Below are positions 31,150-40,252 of a stretch of 41,628 nt of DNA, in pieces. Numbering within the stretch: position 1 is the stretch's first letter; every line of letters starts with the position of its first letter. The position numbers were made by a program, and so were the translations under genes. Below the pieces are notes generated by a model that saw only the letters and a list, made by a program, of their open reading frames with translations, ran no database searches and had not been told where the DNA came from. Source of the DNA: Bacillota bacterium (lineage in GTDB: Bacteria; Bacillota; Clostridia; Clostridiales; Clostridiaceae); NCBI GenBank assembly GCA_023399035.1, contig JAEWQX010000142.1:1-41628 (forward strand). The letters are read 5' to 3'.

Positions 31150-33489
31150 TTAATCTATAAATCCTAAAAGCTTAAGAACTTCTCTTCCAATTTTTCTTTC
31201 AGTTCCTTTATGTGGATAGCAGTGAATATGGATTGCAGGATTAAAGTTAAGCTCAATTATTCCATAAGGCTTATTTTCATCACTATAATCTTCAAGCATC
31301 ATATCAACACCGCATATCTTAGCATTTACCGCCTTTGCACATTGGACAGCAATTTCTTTGAATTTCTCTGGTATCTTATCAGTATAATCTATACTGTCTC
31401 CTCCAGTGCTTATATTTGAATTTTCTCTTAAATATACAATTTCATCTTTAGATGGAATATACTCGAAATTCTTATTTTGAATCTTTAAGAATAGTTCTGC
31501 ATTTTCATCAAGATTTATTTTTTCAAGAGGTGTTACATAGTGATATCCCCTTAAAGGATCCTGATTCTTTATCTCTGTAAGCTCTCTTATAGATTTTTCT
31601 CCGTCCCCAACAACATTTGCAGGCACTCTGTGAAGTATTCCACATACTTTTTCATCTATAACTAAGAATCTATATTCTTTTCCCTTTATAAATTCCTCAA
31701 TCAGAACTGTACTATCATATTTAAATGCTATTTTTAAAGCTTCAACAATTCTTTCCTTATTTGTTCCCTCACTAAATATGCTTATTCCTGTTCCAAAATT
31801 AGTTGATTTAGGTTTAATTACTATTGGCTTGTTTTCATAAGCTTGTGCTGCACTTATTCCCTCCTCTAGTGAATTTACTTCAATACCTTCCGGAACCTTT
31901 ATACCATGTTCTCTTAAAACTTTTTTAGTTACGCTTTTATTTTCCATAATAAGAACACTTATATACGTGTCCTTTGATGTCTTAGTAGCCTGTCTTACAT
32001 ATTCTGTCTTACAGCCTTTCTTAAGTGATATAAAATTTTCTGCTCTATCTAAAACTTCTGTCTTTATTCCTCTTTTTATTGCTTCCTTCATTAATATCTG
32101 AGTTGATAATTCCATATCCTCAAATCCCTGAAGCTTGAATCTGTTTTTATATGCTTCTTCCTTATATTTCCCTGCAAGTTCTAAATGAGCATTAACATAT
32201 CCCTTTTTCTTTACCATTTCATTTATTTTATAAGTATAAGTCAGTTTTGAATCCTCAACCCTTTTTATCATAATATCTATTACACCTTCTTCTTTAAGGT
32301 TAAGAATCTGACTTATATTTTTCATTTCATTTAATATTTCTAATGACCATGATTTTCTGGATATCTTATTTCCATTTCTCATTAATTGAATATTATCAAG
32401 TCCATGCTTAGCTATATTATTTTGATTTTCAGTAGCTTCTATTTGCCAGTCTTTATAATCTGACTCTTCTTTAAAAAGAAGATATAAATTAAAGATTTGA
32501 AGAAAATGGAGGTCTTCAAGACTTATCCCACCTTTTTCAAAAGGATTTATATCAATACTTCTATATTCCAGATACTTTATTCCATCATTTAAAAGTGATT
32601 CCATAAAATTATCCACGTCTTGAGGCTTGAGCCTTACGCAACTATATAACTCCTTATGACTGTCTATTAACTTATCATTTATAAAACCTTTCAGGCTGCC
32701 CACATAATTTTCAACACAACTATAATCAGGTAAGAGTTCTACCTTGTTTGTATAACCACAGTTACTGTTTCTATATGATACCGCACCATCATTTGTAAAG
32801 CTGTCTTCTGCAATTTCTTTACTTATATTCATGCAGCATCTGCATCCATAAGTTTTATGAACAATGCCGCTTGCACCCATGAGATAAACTATAAGCCATC
32901 TATATCTCAGATAATTTCGTGCTATTTTAAGATATATTGAATTCTTAAAATCCTTATAGCAATTTTTATCATCCACACTATCCTTTGACGAACTGGCATA
33001 TATATGATTATCATATAACTTTCTCATTAAATTCTCATCAAATGAAAAATTATAATGAATCCCGCATATAAGCTGCCTCTTTCCGCCATACTTCTTTATT
33101 AAATTTTTCCTATATTCATGTGCTGAATTGCCCTTTTCATCATCATCATATTTAGCAACCTTTATATCATTATCATCAGGAACTATACTTGGCATTGATT
33201 GAGGCCACAAATATTCTTCTCCTATTTCAGATACAGAAATATCATAAAGAGCATTTGTAAAGTCATAAACCTGTTCAGGAGTATTTAAAGGAGGTGTTAT
33301 CACCTCCATTTGAGATTCTGCAAAATCTGTAGTTATATATGGGTTATCGTTCTTTGACCCAAAAACTTCAGGATGAAGACTCTGAGCAATATTTCCATCT
33401 TTATATACCCTTAAAGTCTCTCTTTCTATCCCATAATTACCTCTTAACAATTCACAAGGTGAGCATACTTTCTTAATTTTTTCTAACAT
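31150..33489 (-). CDS. gshF: Bifunctional glutamate-cysteine ligase/glutathione synthetase (GshF)
   Basis: A 779-residue fusion that makes glutathione in two ATP-dependent steps: gamma-glutamylcysteine formation, then addition of glycine. The N-terminal half is a proteobacterial-type GshA: LLRGNYGIERETLRV (14-28), TDFAESQMEVITPP, WPQSMPS, GIHYNFSF and EYRSIDINPFEKGG. The C-terminal part, from about 490, is an ATP-grasp domain: KPIVIKPKSTNFGTGISIF, LIEEFIKGKEYRFLVIDEKV, RVPANVVGDGEKSI, CGVDMMLED and ELNFNPAIHIHCYP. Length and order match known GshF. GGAGG lies before the ATG. The ArsR regulator gene lies 83 bp upstream on the same strand, and gshF is terminated by a compound hairpin. Confidence 0.97.
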   Translation of the reverse strand: MLEKIKKVCSPCELLRGNYGIERETLRVYKDGNIAQSLHPEVFGSKNDNPYITTDFAESQMEVITPPLNTPEQVYDFTNALYDISVSEIGEEYLWPQSMPSIVPDDNDIKVAKYDDDEKGNSAHEYRKNLIKKYGGKRQLICGIHYNFSFDENLMRKLYDNHIYASSSKDSVDDKNCYKDFKNSIYLKIARNYLRYRWLIVYLMGASGIVHKTYGCRCCMNISKEIAEDSFTNDGAVSYRNSNCGYTNKVELLPDYSCVENYVGSLKGFINDKLIDSHKELYSCVRLKPQDVDNFMESLLNDGIKYLEYRSIDINPFEKGGISLEDLHFLQIFNLYLLFKEESDYKDWQIEATENQNNIAKHGLDNIQLMRNGNKISRKSWSLEILNEMKNISQILNLKEEGVIDIMIKRVEDSKLTYTYKINEMVKKKGYVNAHLELAGKYKEEAYKNRFKLQGFEDMELSTQILMKEAIKRGIKTEVLDRAENFISLKKGCKTEYVRQATKTSKDTYISVLIMENKSVTKKVLREHGIKVPEGIEVNSLEEGISAAQAYENKPIVIKPKSTNFGTGISIFSEGTNKERIVEALKIAFKYDSTVLIEEFIKGKEYRFLVIDEKVCGILHRVPANVVGDGEKSIRELTEIKNQDPLRGYHYVTPLEKINLDENAELFLKIQNKNFEYIPSKDEIVYLRENSNISTGGDSIDYTDKIPEKFKEIAVQCAKAVNAKICGVDMMLEDYSDENKPYGIIELNFNPAIHIHCYPHKGTERKIGREVLKLLGFID

Positions 33490-33572
33490 TTTACCTCCTA
33501 AATTATATGTAATAATATCATGTTTCCTATAATCTCAACAAACACATTTTTATACTATAATCATATGCTATA

Positions 33573-33905
33573 TTAATCTTTTATACAGTCAGAACTATCA
33601 ATACTTATTATTTCATTACATTCATCTTCATCGCTTTTTGTAATTATAGTCAGCATAAATAAAACTAATTTATTGGCATTAGTAATGTTTAGCCTGTAAT
33701 GATTCCATGTACCTTCTTTTCTGCATTTAACAATGCCACAATCCATAAGAACTTTCATATGATGTGATAATGTAGGCTGTGTGAAATCAAAATTCTTTAA
33801 TATCTCACATGCACATTTTTCACTTCCAGATAAGAGCCTTATTATTCTCAGCCTGTTTGAATCACTGAGTGCCTTCAGTATTCTGGCATTCTTTTCATAA
33901 TCCAT
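33573..33905 (-). CDS. ArsR/SmtB family transcriptional repressor
   Basis: A 110-residue winged-helix regulator. ARILKALSDSNRLRIIRLLSG is the family start. KCACEIL (Cys31, Cys33) stands where ArsR has ELCVCDL, the metalloid-sensing cysteines, then TQPTLSHHMKVLMDCGIVKCRKEGTWNHYRLN forms the recognition helix and wing. Cys56 and Cys61 are further possible ligands, so an As, Sb or Cd sensor is plausible though unproven. A perfect inverted repeat overlaps its own promoter, indicating autorepression. gshF follows on the same strand after 83 bp, which suggests joint control of glutathione synthesis and metal or thiol stress; no arsenic resistance genes are nearby. Confidence 0.9.
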   Translation of the reverse strand: MDYEKNARILKALSDSNRLRIIRLLSGSEKCACEILKNFDFTQPTLSHHMKVLMDCGIVKCRKEGTWNHYRLNITNANKLVLFMLTIITKSDEDECNEIISIDSSDCIKD

Positions 33906-33929
33906 TATTCCACCCCTTATATAGACATA

Positions 33930-33969
33930 TATCTATATTGAGTATACAATCACAATATAGATAGGTCAA
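33930..33969 (-). promoter_or_regulatory. ArsR promoter with overlapping operator palindrome
   Basis: On the minus strand TTGACC (complement of 33964-33969) and TATACT (complement of 33941-33946) are 17 bp apart, a near-consensus sigma-A promoter. TATCTATATTG (33930-33940) and CAATATAGATA (33953-33963) are a perfect 11-bp inverted repeat with a 12-bp spacer holding the -10. One arm fills part of the -10/-35 spacer and the other lies just past the -10, so a bound repressor would block polymerase. Confidence 0.75.
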
Positions 33970-34267
33970 TATAAATGTATATATATTCTAAATTAATATA
34001 TTATTAGCATAATTCATATTATTAATACTGACTTTGATATATTGCAAAATACAAAATATAAATTTATTTTTTATTATTAATACACATAACTATTTTTTCA
34101 CTGTGATTAAAATATATACATTCAAGTACATCTATATACCTTTTCAGAATAATACTTTTTAGTTCAGCTGAAGTATTATATTATAAAGAATTTTTTACTG
34201 AACATATTAGTATCATATTTCCTTTGAGTAAAATATAGTTTATTAAAATCTATAATTATCCATTTAA
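33970..34267. other. AT-rich intergenic region without a recognised gene
   Basis: About 300 bp with no convincing reading frame. The only structure noted is an 8-bp inverted repeat TAATACTT/AAGTATTA (34150-34178) with the palindrome TTCAGCTGAA inside it (34163-34172). It could be an operator or a weak hairpin for the ArsR side. No tRNA or known riboswitch is visible. Confidence 0.5.
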
Positions 34268-34268
34268 A

Positions 34269-34311
34269 TAAAAAAATCTGCTAATGTTTCTTTTGTTTTC
34301 ATTAACAGATT
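34269..34311 (-). terminator. Terminator of the 73-aa gene
   Basis: AATCTGTTAATG and CATTAGCAGATT on the minus strand pair over 12 bp with one U-G pair, followed by TTTTTTA. It lies about 40 bp after the stop at 34351. Confidence 0.8.
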
Positions 34312-34350
34312 ATAATAATTATAAATTAGATTTAATTTATGATAACATAT

Positions 34351-34572
34351 CTACACATCAACTACTTTAATATTTACAAATCTATCAGGATGATAAATCA
34401 GAGAACCTAATACAAGTAATTTAAAAAACACATTACTTTTAAAAGATAGTGAAGCCCATTCCTCAGTGTCCGTATTTATTATTACCTGATTCTTTAAAAA
34501 TAAATCTTCTCCAACCTTATCACGCTTCATGTAATTTTCTTTCCGTACTGTTTTCTGATTTTGTCTTTTCAC
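34351..34572 (-). CDS. Hypothetical small protein, 73 aa
   Basis: A short protein starting at GTG with AGGGTGAGG upstream and closed by a good hairpin terminator, so it is probably real. The first 25 residues are basic (KRQNQKTVRKENYMKRDK), the middle holds VIINTDTEEWASLSFKSN, and FFKLLVLGSLIYHPDRFVN is a hydrophobic stretch too short and interrupted to be a clear membrane helix. No cysteines. I recognise no family. An alternative ATG 15 codons in (MKRDKV) would drop the basic tail. It is 236 bp downstream of the antiporter stop codon, beyond that gene's terminator, so probably separately expressed. Confidence 0.55.
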   Translation of the reverse strand: MKRQNQKTVRKENYMKRDKVGEDLFLKNQVIINTDTEEWASLSFKSNVFFKLLVLGSLIYHPDRFVNIKVVDV

Positions 34573-34707
34573 ATAACCTCACCCTTTCTTATAATTCACA
34601 CAATTTATTTTCTATAGTTTTATATTTAAATTATAATATCTTCATTGATTATTTACAATATTTTACTTATATGACAATAAAAATATATGCACTTAATTAA
34701 ATAAATC

Positions 34708-34773
34708 ATAGAAATATTATATAAAGAGGAAACATATTTTTATAACACGTTTCCTCTTTTATAATATTTCTAT
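34708..34773 (-). terminator. Long hairpin terminator after the antiporter
   Basis: A stem of about 24 bp (34708-34733 with 34749-34773, one bulge) contains AAAGAGGAAAC/GTTTCCTCTTT at the top and an AT-rich lower part. It lies 36 bp beyond the antiporter stop. Runs of A/T on both sides allow either direction. Confidence 0.75.
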
Positions 34774-34808
34774 ATAACTCTGAAATTAAAAGAAATTTCA
34801 CATGATGT

Positions 34809-36026
34809 CTAGTTTACCGAAGCTTCTGTTTTATTATTTTTTAAACTAGCACTTCCATCTTCGTTATTTTTAAAAACCATCTTAAGTAATACCGGTGTGA
34901 TTATTGTAGTTATCAATACCATTATTATTATCGGTCCTACAAAGTATTCACTCATAAGCCCAAGAGATATTCCTTTGCTTGCAACAATTAAAGCTACTTC
35001 ACCCCTTGATATCATTCCAACCCCTATCTGAATACATTCCCTATTCTTATATCTGCATATCTTTGCACCTAATCCGCATCCAATGATTTTACTCATAATA
35101 GCTACCAAAGTTAATAATCCAGTAAATGCAATAATCCTAAAATTCATTTCTGGAAGCGTTATGCATATTCCTATACTTGCAAAAAACATAGGAGATAAAA
35201 GCATATACGAAACAGTTTCAAATCTATTTTTAATATAATCCCTTTCATTATTCTTAGATAAAATAAGACCTGCAATAAAAGCTCCTGTTATATCTGCCAC
35301 TCCAAAAAATTCTTCTGCTGCAAATGACATTAATAAGCATATTACAAATGCAAAAATAACAAATCTTCTTTTATCAACATTATATTTATGTGTCCATTTA
35401 TCAAAAAGAACAGCAATAACAAGTCCGATTATCAATGCAAAAACAAAAAATCCTATTATCTTAAATATTACTATACTTAAACTCACATCTGGATCTGAAA
35501 TACTAGTAATTACAGTCAATGCTAAGATTCCTAATATATCATCTATAATAGCTGCACCAAGTATGGCATTTCCTGCACGTGTAGAAAGACTTCCCAGTTC
35601 CTTCAAGGTCTCAACAGTAATGCTCACTGATGTAGCAGTAAGTACTATACCTATAAAAATGCTCTGTACTGTACTGCTTACATTTACTATTTCCTCAGTC
35701 TTGAACAATTCTGCTATTGCAAACCCTCCAAGGAGAGGAATTATAACTCCTAATGATGCAATTATTAATGAAGCCCTGCCACTTTCTTTAAGTTCATCAA
35801 TATTACTTTCCAGCCCAGCTGTAAACATTAGTACAATTACTCCTAATTCCGCCATCTGACTGATGAATTCTGTTTCGTTCAAAATATTAAACATTGCTGG
35901 ACCGAGTATTACTCCTGCAAGCAATGCCCCAACAACCTGTGGAAGGTTAAACCTTTTTGTAAGAAGTGATAAACATTTTGTACTCAATAATATCAATGCT
36001 ATGTCTAATAGATACTTGTATGACAT
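34809..36026 (-). CDS. Cation:proton antiporter, CPA2 family
   Basis: A 405-residue integral membrane protein with about 12 hydrophobic helices, the Na+/H+ exchanger fold of CPA2 (KefB/NapA-like). Marks are FNLPQVVGALLAGVILGPAMFN (helix 1-2 region), MFTAGLESNIDEL, TSVSITVETLKELGSLSTRAGNAILGAAIIDDILGIL with the paired acidic residues of the ion site, ADITGAFIAGLILS and MISRGEVALIVASKGI. It ends without a TrkA-N nucleotide-binding domain, so it is the short form (NapA-like) rather than KefB/C. It exchanges Na+ or K+ for H+; the ion cannot be read. GGGGGTG precedes the ATG. Monocistronic. Confidence 0.92.
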   Translation of the reverse strand: MSYKYLLDIALILLSTKCLSLLTKRFNLPQVVGALLAGVILGPAMFNILNETEFISQMAELGVIVLMFTAGLESNIDELKESGRASLIIASLGVIIPLLGGFAIAELFKTEEIVNVSSTVQSIFIGIVLTATSVSITVETLKELGSLSTRAGNAILGAAIIDDILGILALTVITSISDPDVSLSIVIFKIIGFFVFALIIGLVIAVLFDKWTHKYNVDKRRFVIFAFVICLLMSFAAEEFFGVADITGAFIAGLILSKNNERDYIKNRFETVSYMLLSPMFFASIGICITLPEMNFRIIAFTGLLTLVAIMSKIIGCGLGAKICRYKNRECIQIGVGMISRGEVALIVASKGISLGLMSEYFVGPIIIMVLITTIITPVLLKMVFKNNEDGSASLKNNKTEASVN

Positions 36027-36199
36027 AACTTCACCCCCATATAATACTAACTATCTTTATTATATTTTATCATTATACTCACGAGTTTAAAACAATTTAT
36101 TCTATTTTTTCAAAACTTATACATAATATTATTTATACTAGTTCTGTATGTGTCTTGATTTAATATATTATATATGACTTTATTTAATTATCATAAGTT

Positions 36200-37783
36200 C
36201 TAGTAATAGCATACTACCGGTGTACCTTCTTCAATATTATAAAATATATCATTAGCCAATGAATATGGAAGATTTACACATCCATGAGATCCATTCCTCA
36301 TATATATCTGTCCTCCAAAACTGTACCTCCAGCTTGCATCATGAAGTCCTATATTACCATTAAAAGGCATCCAGAATGATACCGGAGATCTATAGTTTTC
36401 TCCTACAAGTACAGAATCCTTATCCTTATATTTCAGCTTATATGTTCCTTCAGGAGTCATAGTTCCATTAGCAACACATCCTGATACTATATCACCTTCT
36501 GCAATAATGCTTCCATCCTTATAGAACCACAAATGCTGATTAGTAAGGTCAATTTCTACACATGTCTTATCAATGTCATTTATTATTGTATTGATTCCAG
36601 TCTGTTCATATACAGGCTCCCTTGTAGTACTCTTCCTGCTCTCTATATCTTTCATAAGTTCCTCTGTTTCCGCTTCTCTGTTTATTTTAAATCCATAATC
36701 GCCTCCAGCTGCACTTACTGTCCTTCCGCTTGTACTATACATAGTCCGTGTAATTCCAACTGTATCGTATTTATCTGCAAATCCATTTACGAATTCTCTT
36801 ACTTTATCTTTATTTATCTTAAAATCATAATTTTCATCAATATCAATCCAATCTTTCATAATATTCATATCGATATTTTCTTCAATACTTCCGAGATCGT
36901 ATATTACCTTTGAATCCTTATATTCATTTAATATATTTTTTATCTTTTCAGCTTTTTCTGAAGACTTTGTATACTGTGGATTTTCATAACACTGTTCACC
37001 TTCAATATCCAGAATATTCTGTCCTGATAATATGGCATTCTTTATTTTTTCTTTAAATAAATCTTTATTTATTTTGTTTCCATAAACCTCATCCTGGATT
37101 TTAAACTCATTATTTACATAAATAAACTGGGGATTTTCAGGTTCAATTATGTTTTCCTTATCAAAGAAATTAAGCTTATCTATTATAGTATTCAATTTAT
37201 CTTCATTATATGTTATTAACAAATTATTTTTATCCATGCTTCCACTGCTTATAATACTTTTCAGCCATGAAGATTCATTCTGCTTCTGCTTAAGTGATTT
37301 AATTACATCACTTATATCCTGACTATATTTCAAATTAAAATCATTCCCATAAATAACATTGGTAACTCCATCACGTCCCTTTAATGTAAGAGTATAATCA
37401 TCAATGCATTCTTCAAGATATTCTTCTGCATCTTCAACACTTTTACCTGAAATATTAATACAGTTTATTTCTGAACCTAGAAAAAAATGATTTTCAAAAT
37501 AAAGGTGAAATAAGATATAGACTGTCCCGAACATTATTATTGTAATAACTATACATTTACTTTTAAGTTTTAAAAAAATATTCCTTATAGATTTCTTTTC
37601 ATTTTTCTTATATCTCCTTCCTTTTTTTTTCACAATAAATTTAAGACCTTTTTTTCTTTTATTTCTCTCTCTTCGGCTTATCATGACACTGCTTTCAAAA
37701 TCATAACCTTTATCAGCATAATCACTATCATTCTGCCTTTCAATAACTTCATTATTATTATCATTTACATCATAATACTTCAT
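36200..37783 (-). CDS. L,D-transpeptidase (YkuD) with peptidoglycan-binding domains
   Basis: A 527-residue membrane-anchored enzyme. Residues 1-75 are cytosolic and strongly basic (RRERNKRKKGLKF, VKKKGRRYKKNEKK), followed by one membrane helix (76-97). The outer part has tandem regions of the PG_binding_4 type (about 105-390) and a C-terminal YkuD domain from about 403. It starts TCVEIDLTNQHLWFYKDG and has the catalytic signature GLHDASWRYSFGG and NGSHGCVNLP with its Cys near 507. It forms 3-3 cross-links or attaches proteins in peptidoglycan. GGAGAG lies before the ATG. The gene stands alone between the antiporter and the TtcA-like gene, divergent from the latter. Confidence 0.93.
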   Translation of the reverse strand: MKYYDVNDNNNEVIERQNDSDYADKGYDFESSVMISRRERNKRKKGLKFIVKKKGRRYKKNEKKSIRNIFLKLKSKCIVITIIMFGTVYILFHLYFENHFFLGSEINCINISGKSVEDAEEYLEECIDDYTLTLKGRDGVTNVIYGNDFNLKYSQDISDVIKSLKQKQNESSWLKSIISSGSMDKNNLLITYNEDKLNTIIDKLNFFDKENIIEPENPQFIYVNNEFKIQDEVYGNKINKDLFKEKIKNAILSGQNILDIEGEQCYENPQYTKSSEKAEKIKNILNEYKDSKVIYDLGSIEENIDMNIMKDWIDIDENYDFKINKDKVREFVNGFADKYDTVGITRTMYSTSGRTVSAAGGDYGFKINREAETEELMKDIESRKSTTREPVYEQTGINTIINDIDKTCVEIDLTNQHLWFYKDGSIIAEGDIVSGCVANGTMTPEGTYKLKYKDKDSVLVGENYRSPVSFWMPFNGNIGLHDASWRYSFGGQIYMRNGSHGCVNLPYSLANDIFYNIEEGTPVVCYY

Positions 37784-37909
37784 CTATAATACTCTCCATC
37801 TTATAAATAATTCCATATAACCCATTAATTATATCATGTTTTTAATATATTAATCACTTTAATATAATTTAATGTCAGTTTTTCTTCGGCAATATCTATT
37901 AAACCGATG

Positions 37910-37945
37910 AATTTCATAATTTTAATGTTATAATATTATGAAATT
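37910..37945 (+). promoter_or_regulatory. Extended -10 promoter inside an operator-like inverted repeat
   Basis: AATTTCATAAT (37910-37920) and ATTATGAAATT (37935-37945) are a perfect 11-bp inverted repeat with a 14-bp spacer. The spacer contains TGTTATAAT (37926-37934), an extended -10. The start codon of the TtcA-like gene is 25 bp beyond. No good -35 is seen. Confidence 0.6.
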
Positions 37946-37970
37946 AAATATTAAAAGGAGACATTAATTT

Positions 37971-38696
37971 ATGCAGAAACTTCTTAGCAAAATGCGTCAG
38001 GCAATAAATGATTATAATTTAATAGAAGATGGAGACAAAATTGCAGTCGGACTTTCAGGTGGTAAGGATAGTCTTACACTTCTTCATCTTTTAAATTCAT
38101 ATAAAAAATTTTCCCCAGAAAAATTTGAACTTATAGCTATAACCTTGAATCCAGGAGGTGTCGATAACAGTCCTCTCCATAAGCTATGCAAAGATTTAGA
38201 AGTACCATTTTATGAAATACAGACAAATATACAGGAAATTGTCTTTGAAATAAGAAAAGAAAATAACCCATGCTCCTTATGTGCAAAACTTAGAAGAGGT
38301 GCTCTTCACAGTAATGCCAGGGAACTCGGATGCAATAAGGTTGCATTAGGTCATCATAAAGATGATGCAATTGAAACATTGATGCTTTCTCTTTCATATG
38401 AAGGCCGTATCAACTGCTTTTCTCCAAAAACATTCATGGATAAAGAAAACATAACATTAATAAGACCAATGGTCTATATTGCTGAAGAATCAATAAAGAG
38501 AATTGTGAAAAAGTATAATTTCCCTGTGATACAAAATCCATGTCCTGCTGATAAAAAAACAAGAAGAGAAGATATGAAAAAACTCATTTACGAACTTAAT
38601 CATAGAATTCCGGGTTTTAAAGATAATCTTTTTGGTGCACTTACTAATTCTGAGCAGCTCTTTATCTGGGATAAAGAAAAAATAAAAAAAGAATAA
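37971..38696 (+). CDS. ttcA: TtcA-like tRNA 2-thiolation enzyme (PP-loop ATPase)
   Basis: A 241-residue PP-loop protein of the TtcA/TtuA family, which adenylates a tRNA base and adds sulfur; TtcA acts on cytidine 32. Visible are VGLSGGKDSLTLLHLL (ATP pyrophosphatase loop, near 27-42), NPCSLCAKLRRGAL (CxxC, Fe-S or persulfide cysteines), LGHHKDDAIETLMLSLSYEG, and NPCPADKKTRREDMKKLI near the C-terminus, which is a typical TtcA end with another Cys. It is somewhat shorter than E. coli TtcA (about 310) as in Gram-positive members, so the exact tRNA target may differ. AAAAGGAG lies 9 nt before the ATG. Its promoter sits in an inverted repeat. Confidence 0.85.
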   Translation: MQKLLSKMRQAINDYNLIEDGDKIAVGLSGGKDSLTLLHLLNSYKKFSPEKFELIAITLNPGGVDNSPLHKLCKDLEVPFYEIQTNIQEIVFEIRKENNPCSLCAKLRRGALHSNARELGCNKVALGHHKDDAIETLMLSLSYEGRINCFSPKTFMDKENITLIRPMVYIAEESIKRIVKKYNFPVIQNPCPADKKTRREDMKKLIYELNHRIPGFKDNLFGALTNSEQLFIWDKEKIKKE

Positions 38697-38753
38697 TCCT
38701 TCATATATTTCTTCTATCTGCCAGCGGCAAGCTCAGATTCAGTTTTAACAATA

Positions 38754-38798
38754 ATAAAGAACTTCCAAAAATACTTATCATTTTTGAAAGTTCTTTAT
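38754..38798 (-). terminator. Terminator between the TtcA-like and MATE genes
   Basis: A 19-bp stem (38754-38772 with 38780-38798). The one odd pair is G-U on the minus strand and a mismatch on the plus strand. The minus-strand end reads CTTTATTATTGTT, so it best serves the MATE gene, but it may act for both convergent genes. Confidence 0.7.
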
Positions 38799-38866
38799 AT
38801 GATTAAATACAACAATTATTTTTCTTTTTTGGTAATAAATGTATTTTAGTATATTTATTTTTCCAT

Positions 38867-40252
38867 TTATGCTGTAATCTGCTTTTCTGTATCAACAAGA
38901 TTTTTCAGCCATTTTTTCTGTCTGTATCTTCTAAATCCTATAACAAATTTATATGCTTCTTCAAAAGTAACCATTGCATAAACATAATAAATTGGAAGCC
39001 CTAATGATATCCCGCCTAAAAACGCAAGTGGTATACCAACACACCAGACACCTGTAAGATCTAGCAAAAGTGCTGCAGTAGTATCTCCCCCGCTTCGAAG
39101 TATTCCAGTAATATTAACAAGATTAAACATTCTAAATGGAAGGTAAATTATAAATACTAAAAGACACTTTCTTATATCCATTGCAGTAGCATCTGTAACT
39201 ACAAATAATTTAATTATTGGTGTTCTTAAGAAAAAGAAAGCTACAGCCATTATCATTGTTAAAGCAAACTGCATTACTATAAAATAAGTTGCATGTTTTT
39301 CAGCTTTATGAAGCTTATTTGCTCCAAGTTCATTTCCTAAAATTACTGCAGTTGCAGCACTGATTCCCTGAAAAAGAACTATGCACAGCTGTTCAACATT
39401 CTGTGTTATTGTAATTGAAGCAACAGCCTCATCTCCCATTCTTCCATAAACAAGAGAATACATCGTAACTCCAAGTCCCCACATGAATTCATTTGCAATG
39501 ACAGGAGATACTGTTTTGAAATATATTTTTACAAAATCTCTGTTAAAACTAAAAAGTTCCTTAATTCTTGCTGCTGCTGGATTCTTATCTATATATACAT
39601 ATCCTAAAAGACATAAACACTCAATTATTCTTGCAATCAATGTTGCTATAGCAGCACCTCTCACTCCTAATTCCGGAGCACCAAAATGTCCAAAAATTAA
39701 TGTATAATTTAATATTATATTTATTCCAATAGAAAGAATGCTTATTATTACCGGTGCCTTTACCTTATTTACACCTCTAAGCAGTGAAATATAACAGTTA
39801 GTCACTGCTGTCATAGGATAACTTATTGCAGCTATTCCTAAATAGGCAGCTCCAATTGCAATTGTATTTTCACTTGGTGTAAATATCCTCATTACACCTT
39901 CTGGTGCAAAAATTCCTGCCAGAACAAATATTATAGAACCTATTAACGCCATAGCAAGCGACATTCCTAAAACTTTATGTATATTTTTTATATCTTTTTT
40001 TCCCCAATATTGTGCTGTGAGTATTGATGATCCACTTACTATTCCAAAAAGCAGCAGTGTAAATACAAAAAATACCTTGTTGGCTAGTCCTACTGCTGCA
40101 ATTTCAGTCTGACCAAGCTGTCCGATCATCATAGTATCAACGAGATTCAATATAGTATTCAGCATTGCCTGTGCCGCAACTGGAATCATAATTGCTATTG
40201 ATTTTTTAATAAACTTTTTATCTGAAATCATTTCAGTCATATATGATGTCAT
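38867..40252 (-). CDS. MATE family efflux transporter
   Basis: A 461-residue, 12-helix transporter of the multidrug and toxic compound extrusion family, exporting organic cations in exchange for Na+ or H+. Two homologous halves are evident. The first opens KKSIAIMIPVAAQAMLNTILNLVDTMMIGQLGQTEIAAVGLANKV; the second has ISAATAVILGNELGANKLHKAEK and RSGGDTTAALLLDLTGVWCVGIPLAFL. SGSSILTAQYWGKKD and CYISLLRGVNKVKAPVIIS are typical. Length is usual (440-470). AAGGAGA precedes the ATG by 6 nt. The drug substrate cannot be inferred. A TATAAT on the minus strand lies about 50 bp upstream of the start. Confidence 0.93.
   Translation of the reverse strand: MTSYMTEMISDKKFIKKSIAIMIPVAAQAMLNTILNLVDTMMIGQLGQTEIAAVGLANKVFFVFTLLLFGIVSGSSILTAQYWGKKDIKNIHKVLGMSLAMALIGSIIFVLAGIFAPEGVMRIFTPSENTIAIGAAYLGIAAISYPMTAVTNCYISLLRGVNKVKAPVIISILSIGINIILNYTLIFGHFGAPELGVRGAAIATLIARIIECLCLLGYVYIDKNPAAARIKELFSFNRDFVKIYFKTVSPVIANEFMWGLGVTMYSLVYGRMGDEAVASITITQNVEQLCIVLFQGISAATAVILGNELGANKLHKAEKHATYFIVMQFALTMIMAVAFFFLRTPIIKLFVVTDATAMDIRKCLLVFIIYLPFRMFNLVNITGILRSGGDTTAALLLDLTGVWCVGIPLAFLGGISLGLPIYYVYAMVTFEEAYKFVIGFRRYRQKKWLKNLVDTEKQITA

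Noticed and set aside
34141..34185. Terminator or attenuator in the gap upstream of the ArsR gene
   Set aside because: The inverted repeat is short, lacks a U-tract and no transcript clearly enters it; noted only as part of the intergenic region.
37926..37945. PerR/Fur box upstream of the TtcA-like gene
   Set aside because: TTATAAT and ATTATGA abut without the single-base centre of the 7-1-7 consensus and one position differs, so I report only an inverted repeat.
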